A stretch of 64,000 nucleotides of DNA. Source: Falsiroseomonas selenitidurans. GTDB taxonomy: Bacteria > Pseudomonadota > Alphaproteobacteria > Acetobacterales > Acetobacteraceae. Positions 60,608-64,000 of this stretch are shown piece by piece. The number at the start of each line of letters is the position of its first letter. Position 1 is the first letter of the stretch. Location: positions 1 to 64,000 of the forward strand of contig NZ_JAAVNE010000016.1 of the NCBI RefSeq assembly GCF_012103215.1, read 5' to 3'. A program made the translations under genes and the position numbers. The notes beneath the pieces were generated by a model. The model saw only the letters and a program-made list of their open reading frames with translations, made no database searches and was not told the origin of the DNA.

Positions 60608-62110
60608 TCACACCGTGCGGCGGTTGTCGCCAGGCCGCAGCCGCAGGCCGGGTCGCAGGCTGGTGAAGGGCAGCGTTGCCGGGTCCGCGACCACCGGCCC
60701 AGGCGCGGCCACGACCAGCACCGCCGCCGCAATTGGCTGGAAATCGGCGCGGAAATGCACGCTGGACTTCAGCGCGAGGAGCCGCTGCGCCGAAGGCTCC
60801 ACCCCCACATGCCGGAACAGGGCCTGGTCATAGGCCTGCATCTTGCGGCTGGTCACGATTACGCGAATGCCCGGCTGCGGGCTGATCAACGCCGTCGGGC
60901 CGAGGTCCGCCGGGTTGCCGCCGGCCATCGGGCCGGTGCAGGTGAAGCAGCCATCGGTCAGCTTCAGGACCCGCGCGGTGACGGCGAGCGGCGCGCCATC
61001 CGACTTGCCGCCGAGGCTGAGCGCGACCTCCGCCCCCTCCCCGGCCGCATGGCAGGCGGCCGCGCTTTCGGCATCGTTGATCAGCGCCAGCACCGCACCT
61101 TCCGCCTTCTGGTCCATCAGCGCCGCCAGCAGGCCGGTGGTGTCGCCATGCCCGCCGCCGCCGGGGTTGTCCTGCGTGTCCGCCAGCACGACGGGGCGGG
61201 TGGCGCCGGCGGCCAGGCGCAGCGCCTCCGCCACGCCGGCGGCGGCATCGTGGATCTCCGCGGTGAAGGCGGTCTCCCGCGCCGAAAGGTCCAGGGCCAG
61301 CGCCGTCGCCGCATCCTCGGCGGCGGCGGGATCGGCGGCGAAGGCGGCCAGCGCCATGCCGCAATCGGGAAAGTCGGCGTAGGGGAAGCCGAAGCAGAGC
61401 GCGAGTTCCGCCACGCCCGTGCGCTCCGCGATCTGGCCGCGTTCCGCCATGGCGTCCCGCATCGGGGAGACCAGCGTGCATTGCGCCGTGATCGGGATCA
61501 GGTAGTCGATCTGCCGGAACGCCTTGGCGAAGGGCCGGCCGAGGGCGATGCGGTCGAACAGCAGCTGCATCGCCCGCGCGCCGGCCTCCTTCATGTCCAC
61601 ATGCGGATAGGTGCGAAAGGGCGCCAGCGCGTCGGCATGGCGCACCATGGCCTCCGTCAGGTTGCAATGCGGGTCGAGGCTGGCGGTGATCGGCAAATCG
61701 GGGCCGAGGATGGCGCGCGCGCGGCGCAGCAGCTCACCCTCCGCATCCGGAAAGTGCTCCGCCACCATGGCGCCGTGCAGGTCGAGATACAGGCCATCCA
61801 GCGGGCCTTCCTCCAGCGCCGCCTGGAGGTCGTGGAAGATCAGCGCCGCCAGGCGCTCGAAGGCCTCCGCGGTGACGGGGCCGGCCGGATTGGCGAAGCC
61901 CCAGGACAGCGGCGCCAGGGTGACTCCCCGCGACTCGGCCAGGCGGATGGCGCCGGCGGCGGGCACGGCGGAGGGGCGCAGCGTGTCCAGCAGCGTCGCC
62001 GGGCGCTGCACCGCGGGCCAGCCGCCGGGTGCGAGGAAATCCACCCAGCGCGTGGGGATGGGGGCGAAGGAATGGCTTTCATGCAGGAAGCCGCCGATGG
62101 CGATGCGCAT
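60608..62110 (-). CDS. M81-family metallopeptidase (MlrC-like)
   Basis: 500 residues from ATG 62110. MlrC signatures: IAIGGFLHESHSFAP at the N-terminus, LDGLYLDLHGAMVAE and TASLDPHCNLTEAM with the metal-binding His/Asp, FRTYPHVDMKEAGARA, ADTQDNPGGGGHGDTT and the C-terminal VHFRADFQPIA. The family is named for microcystin degradation, but most members sit near amino acid, dipeptide or D-amino acid use genes and act on unknown amides. Divergent from the alpha/beta hydrolase; 39 bases from GNAT in the same direction. Confidence 0.92.
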   Translation of the reverse strand: MRIAIGGFLHESHSFAPIPTRWVDFLAPGGWPAVQRPATLLDTLRPSAVPAAGAIRLAESRGVTLAPLSWGFANPAGPVTAEAFERLAALIFHDLQAALEEGPLDGLYLDLHGAMVAEHFPDAEGELLRRARAILGPDLPITASLDPHCNLTEAMVRHADALAPFRTYPHVDMKEAGARAMQLLFDRIALGRPFAKAFRQIDYLIPITAQCTLVSPMRDAMAERGQIAERTGVAELALCFGFPYADFPDCGMALAAFAADPAAAEDAATALALDLSARETAFTAEIHDAAAGVAEALRLAAGATRPVVLADTQDNPGGGGHGDTTGLLAALMDQKAEGAVLALINDAESAAACHAAGEGAEVALSLGGKSDGAPLAVTARVLKLTDGCFTCTGPMAGGNPADLGPTALISPQPGIRVIVTSRKMQAYDQALFRHVGVEPSAQRLLALKSSVHFRADFQPIAAAVLVVAAPGPVVADPATLPFTSLRPGLRLRPGDNRRTV

Positions 62111-62221
62111 GCCGGGTCTCCGTGATCGGGCGCGACCCTGCCAGCCCGGCGCCGTGGCGGGAAGACGGGCTGCCGCCCGCGCGCGCGATCCGGCATCCTG
62201 GCGCAAAGCCGGAGAGATCGC

Positions 62222-63034
62222 ATGTCGGACGAGGCGCTGCGCCAACCCCTGCCCCCGCCCCACGGCCTGGCGCTGCGCCAGGCGGCCGTGGCGGGGGCCT
62301 TGCTGGAATACTGGGATACGGGCGGGCCCGGCCCCGCGGTGGTGCTGCTGCATCCCGGCACCGGCAGCCATGCCGTCTGGGGCTACCAGGTGCCGGCACT
62401 GGCAGCTTCGGGCTTCCGCGTCATCGCCTATTCGCGCCGTGGGCACAGGGGCTCCCCGGCCACGGCGGATCCGGGCTGCGCGGCCACGGACCTGGCGGCG
62501 CTGCTGGACCATCTCGGCGTGGCGCGCGCGCATCTGCTGGGCTGCGCGGCCGGCGCCATCGTCGCCTTCGACTTCGCGCTGTCCTTCCCGGCCCGCGTCG
62601 CGCGGCTGGTGCTGGCCTGCACCCATATGGGGCTGGAGGATGCCGATTATGCCGCGCTCAGCGCCGGGCTGCGGCCGGAGGGCTTCGCCCGCATGCCCGG
62701 CAGTTTCCGCGAACTCGGACCGGCCTACCGCTTCGCCAATCCGGCGGGCGCGGCGGCCTGGCTGGCGCTGGAACACGCGGCGCTGATGGGGCCGAGGCTG
62801 GAGCAGCGCCGGCTGAACCGGCTGGACCGGGCGGCGCTGGGACGGCTGGCGGCGCCGGTGCTGCTGGTGGGCGGGGACGCCGATCTCTGGGCGCCGCCGC
62901 CGGCCTTCCGCCTGTTCCAGCGCGCCATCCCGGGCAGCGCGCTGGTGATCCTGGCCGAATGCGGCCATGCGGCGCAGTGGGAACAGCCGGTGGCGTTCAA
63001 CGCGGCGGTGTTGGGGTTTCTCGGCCAGGCGTAG
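62222..63034 (+). CDS. alpha/beta-hydrolase fold protein lacking the serine nucleophile
   Basis: 270 residues. Oxyanion HPGTGSHAVWGYQ, strand VVLLHPG, the Asp acid in VGGDADLWAPP and the His in LAECGHAAQWEQP are all present. The nucleophile elbow reads G107-C108-A109-A110-G111 where the family has G-x-S-x-G, so the Ser is Ala. GCG at 62546-62548 would need only one base change to TCG, so a sequencing error or a real loss are both possible. If real, it may be a binding protein or use another mechanism. Divergent from the M81 gene, close to the M20 gene. Confidence 0.82.
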   Translation: MSDEALRQPLPPPHGLALRQAAVAGALLEYWDTGGPGPAVVLLHPGTGSHAVWGYQVPALAASGFRVIAYSRRGHRGSPATADPGCAATDLAALLDHLGVARAHLLGCAAGAIVAFDFALSFPARVARLVLACTHMGLEDADYAALSAGLRPEGFARMPGSFRELGPAYRFANPAGAAAWLALEHAALMGPRLEQRRLNRLDRAALGRLAAPVLLVGGDADLWAPPPAFRLFQRAIPGSALVILAECGHAAQWEQPVAFNAAVLGFLGQA

Positions 63035-63066
63035 CGCCGGCCCCCGCCCGGCCGCTGGCGCGGCCA

Positions 63067-63092
63067 CCCTCCCCCGCAAAGGCGGGAGAGGG
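63067..63092. terminator. bidirectional hairpin between convergent genes
   Basis: CCCTCCCCCGC and GCGGGAGAGGG pair at 10 of 11 positions around an AAAG loop, midway between the alpha/beta-hydrolase stop (63034) and the M20 gene end (63106). The purine/pyrimidine-rich type of stem is often repeated across GC-rich genomes as an intergenic REP-like element. Confidence 0.55.
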
Positions 63093-63105
63093 TTCGCGGC
63101 CGTCG

Positions 63106-64000
63106 CTAACCGCGGGCCACCCCCGCGGTGGCCAGCACCGCATCCGCCATCACCAGCAGCCCGGCCTCGGCCCAGGCGGGGGTGATGCTTTCCGCCTCGT
63201 TGTGGCTGATGCCGCCATGGCAGGGGCAGAACAGCATCACGCTGGGCACGCGCCGGGCGCAGTAGACGGCGTCGTGGCCGATGGCCGTCGGCATCTCCTG
63301 GAAGGCGATGCCGCGGGCCACCGCCGCTTCCCGCAGCCTGGTCACCAGGGGCGTGGCGAAGAGCGTCGCCGGGGAGATCCAGAAATCCTCCACGGCAATG
63401 GAAAGCCCGCGCCGCGCGCCGATCGACGCCGCCTCCGCCCGCAGCGTGGCAGCCAGCGCGGCCAGCTTGTGCTCGTCGTCGTGCCGCGTATCCAGGCTGA
63501 ACCAGACCCGGCCCGGCACCACGTTGCGGCTGTCCGGGTGCAGGGTGGCGCGGCCCACCGTGGCCCGCGCGCCGGCGGCCAGCGCCGCGGCCTCGATCGC
63601 CAGCATCATCTCCGCCGCGCCCATCATGGCGTCGCGCCGCCCGGCCATGCTGCTGCCGCCATGCGCCTCCTCGCCGGTCACCACCACCTCGAACCAGTGC
63701 TGCGCCAGGGCGTGGGTGACGATGCCGAGGTCGAGGCCCAGCCTCTCCAGCACCGGCCCCTGCTCGATATGCAGCTCGAAATAGGCCTCCAGCCCCTGCA
63801 GCGCGGCGGGGTCGGCGCTGCCGGCCCAGCCGATTCGCGCCAGCTCCGCGCCGAAGGCCGCGCCGGCGCTGTCGGTCTTGGCCAGCACCTCGGGTTCGGG
63901 AAAAATGCCCATGGCGCCGCCGCTGCCCATCATGGGCGGGGAGAAGCGGGCACCTTCCTCATTCGTCCAGTTGATCAGCATGACCGGCGCCTCGGTCTCG
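63106..64000 (-). CDS. M20-family Zn-dependent amidohydrolase (HyuC/AllC-like), 5'-partial
   Basis: At least 298 residues; the gene is cut by the window end, and the frame is open from 64000 with an in-window ATG at 63981 (MLINWTNEEGARFSP). Motifs: NEEGARF, FELHIEQGPVLE, GEEAHGGSSMAGRRDAM, SRNVVPGRVWFSLDTRH, GHDAVYCARR, CPCHGGISHNEAE, with His and Glu Zn ligands. The family splits N-carbamoyl-L-amino acids, ureidoglycolate or allantoate. The N-terminal zinc half (HxD) is outside the window. Convergent with the alpha/beta-hydrolase gene. Confidence 0.9.
   Translation of the reverse strand, partial: ETEAPVMLINWTNEEGARFSPPMMGSGGAMGIFPEPEVLAKTDSAGAAFGAELARIGWAGSADPAALQGLEAYFELHIEQGPVLERLGLDLGIVTHALAQHWFEVVVTGEEAHGGSSMAGRRDAMMGAAEMMLAIEAAALAAGARATVGRATLHPDSRNVVPGRVWFSLDTRHDDEHKLAALAATLRAEAASIGARRGLSIAVEDFWISPATLFATPLVTRLREAAVARGIAFQEMPTAIGHDAVYCARRVPSVMLFCPCHGGISHNEAESITPAWAEAGLLVMADAVLATAGVARG

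Noticed and set aside
1-64000. CRISPR array, prophage or riboswitch
   Set aside because: No regularly spaced repeats, no phage structural genes and no recognised riboswitch core near metG, the amidase or the TRAP genes.

Overview
This 64 kb window is very GC-rich, dense, mostly single-copy chromosomal DNA. Gene content and order (Tat and TRAP systems, MazG, a C-P lyase operon, FkbM methyltransferase, M81 and RraA-like catabolic genes), together with protein resemblance, suggest an alphaproteobacterium of the Acetobacteraceae, probably Roseomonas-like. That assignment is inference: the window has no rRNA or other phylogenetic marker to settle it.

Layout. 1-1634 is a lower-GC accessory scrap: tails of two transposases (IS3 and IS630), then a truncated PD-(D/E)xK nuclease domain and a tightly coupled partner gene resembling a toxin/immunity pair. 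It lies on the 3' side of tRNA-Ser(UGA) (1773-1862, minus). 1905-12385 is a surface-glycan module: two GT4-type glycosyltransferases, a capsule-type ABC exporter (TPR-fused permease, ATPase, KpsE/CtrB-like inner-membrane protein), an FkbM methyltransferase and a 1020-residue sulfotransferase/methyltransferase fusion. 12470-18320 is envelope-related: LpxR-like outer-membrane protein, Tat-exported amidohydrolase, MltB-type transglycosylase, RlpA and a D-Ala-D-Ala carboxypeptidase. 18378-24256 is housekeeping: tmk, holB, metG, tatD-like, MBL hydrolase, mazG. An intergenic region with strong operator-like palindromes leads to a TIM-barrel isomerase-like gene and a convergent pirin.

26506-35345 is the phosphonate C-P lyase locus. 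phnGHIJKLM plus a DUF1045 gene form one translationally coupled run. phnF and a second, divergent-type phnM are read the other way, and phnN converges from the far end. No phnCDE transporter is present here. 35433-52543 is a mixed region: two gamma-glutamyltransferases, an RTX-repeat protein with a double-glycine leader, a TPP enzyme, an RND efflux pair, an amidase, an SDR, csaA, gpt, a CNNM/CorC-type membrane protein and small proteins.

52577-60012 is a sugar-acid catabolic operon. An RpiR/HexR-type regulator sits behind its own near-perfect operator, followed by a three-gene TRAP transporter, a 2-hydroxyacid dehydrogenase, KDPG aldolase, an RraA-like aldolase, a KDG-type kinase and a cupin. 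The logic is uptake, phosphorylation to KDPG and cleavage to pyruvate plus glyceraldehyde 3-phosphate. The window closes with a GNAT, an M81 (MlrC-like) protein, an alpha/beta hydrolase lacking its nucleophile serine, and an M20 amidohydrolase cut by the window end.

No gap without a gene exceeds 300 bases. The largest (23204-23446, 24257-24518, 44220-44503) carry the regulatory candidates listed below. Best leads for new biology: the sulfotransferase-methyltransferase megaprotein with its TPR-fused exporter, the GG-leader RTX protein, the orphaned nuclease/partner pair, the paired 15-bp operators at 24348-24383, and the second PhnM.
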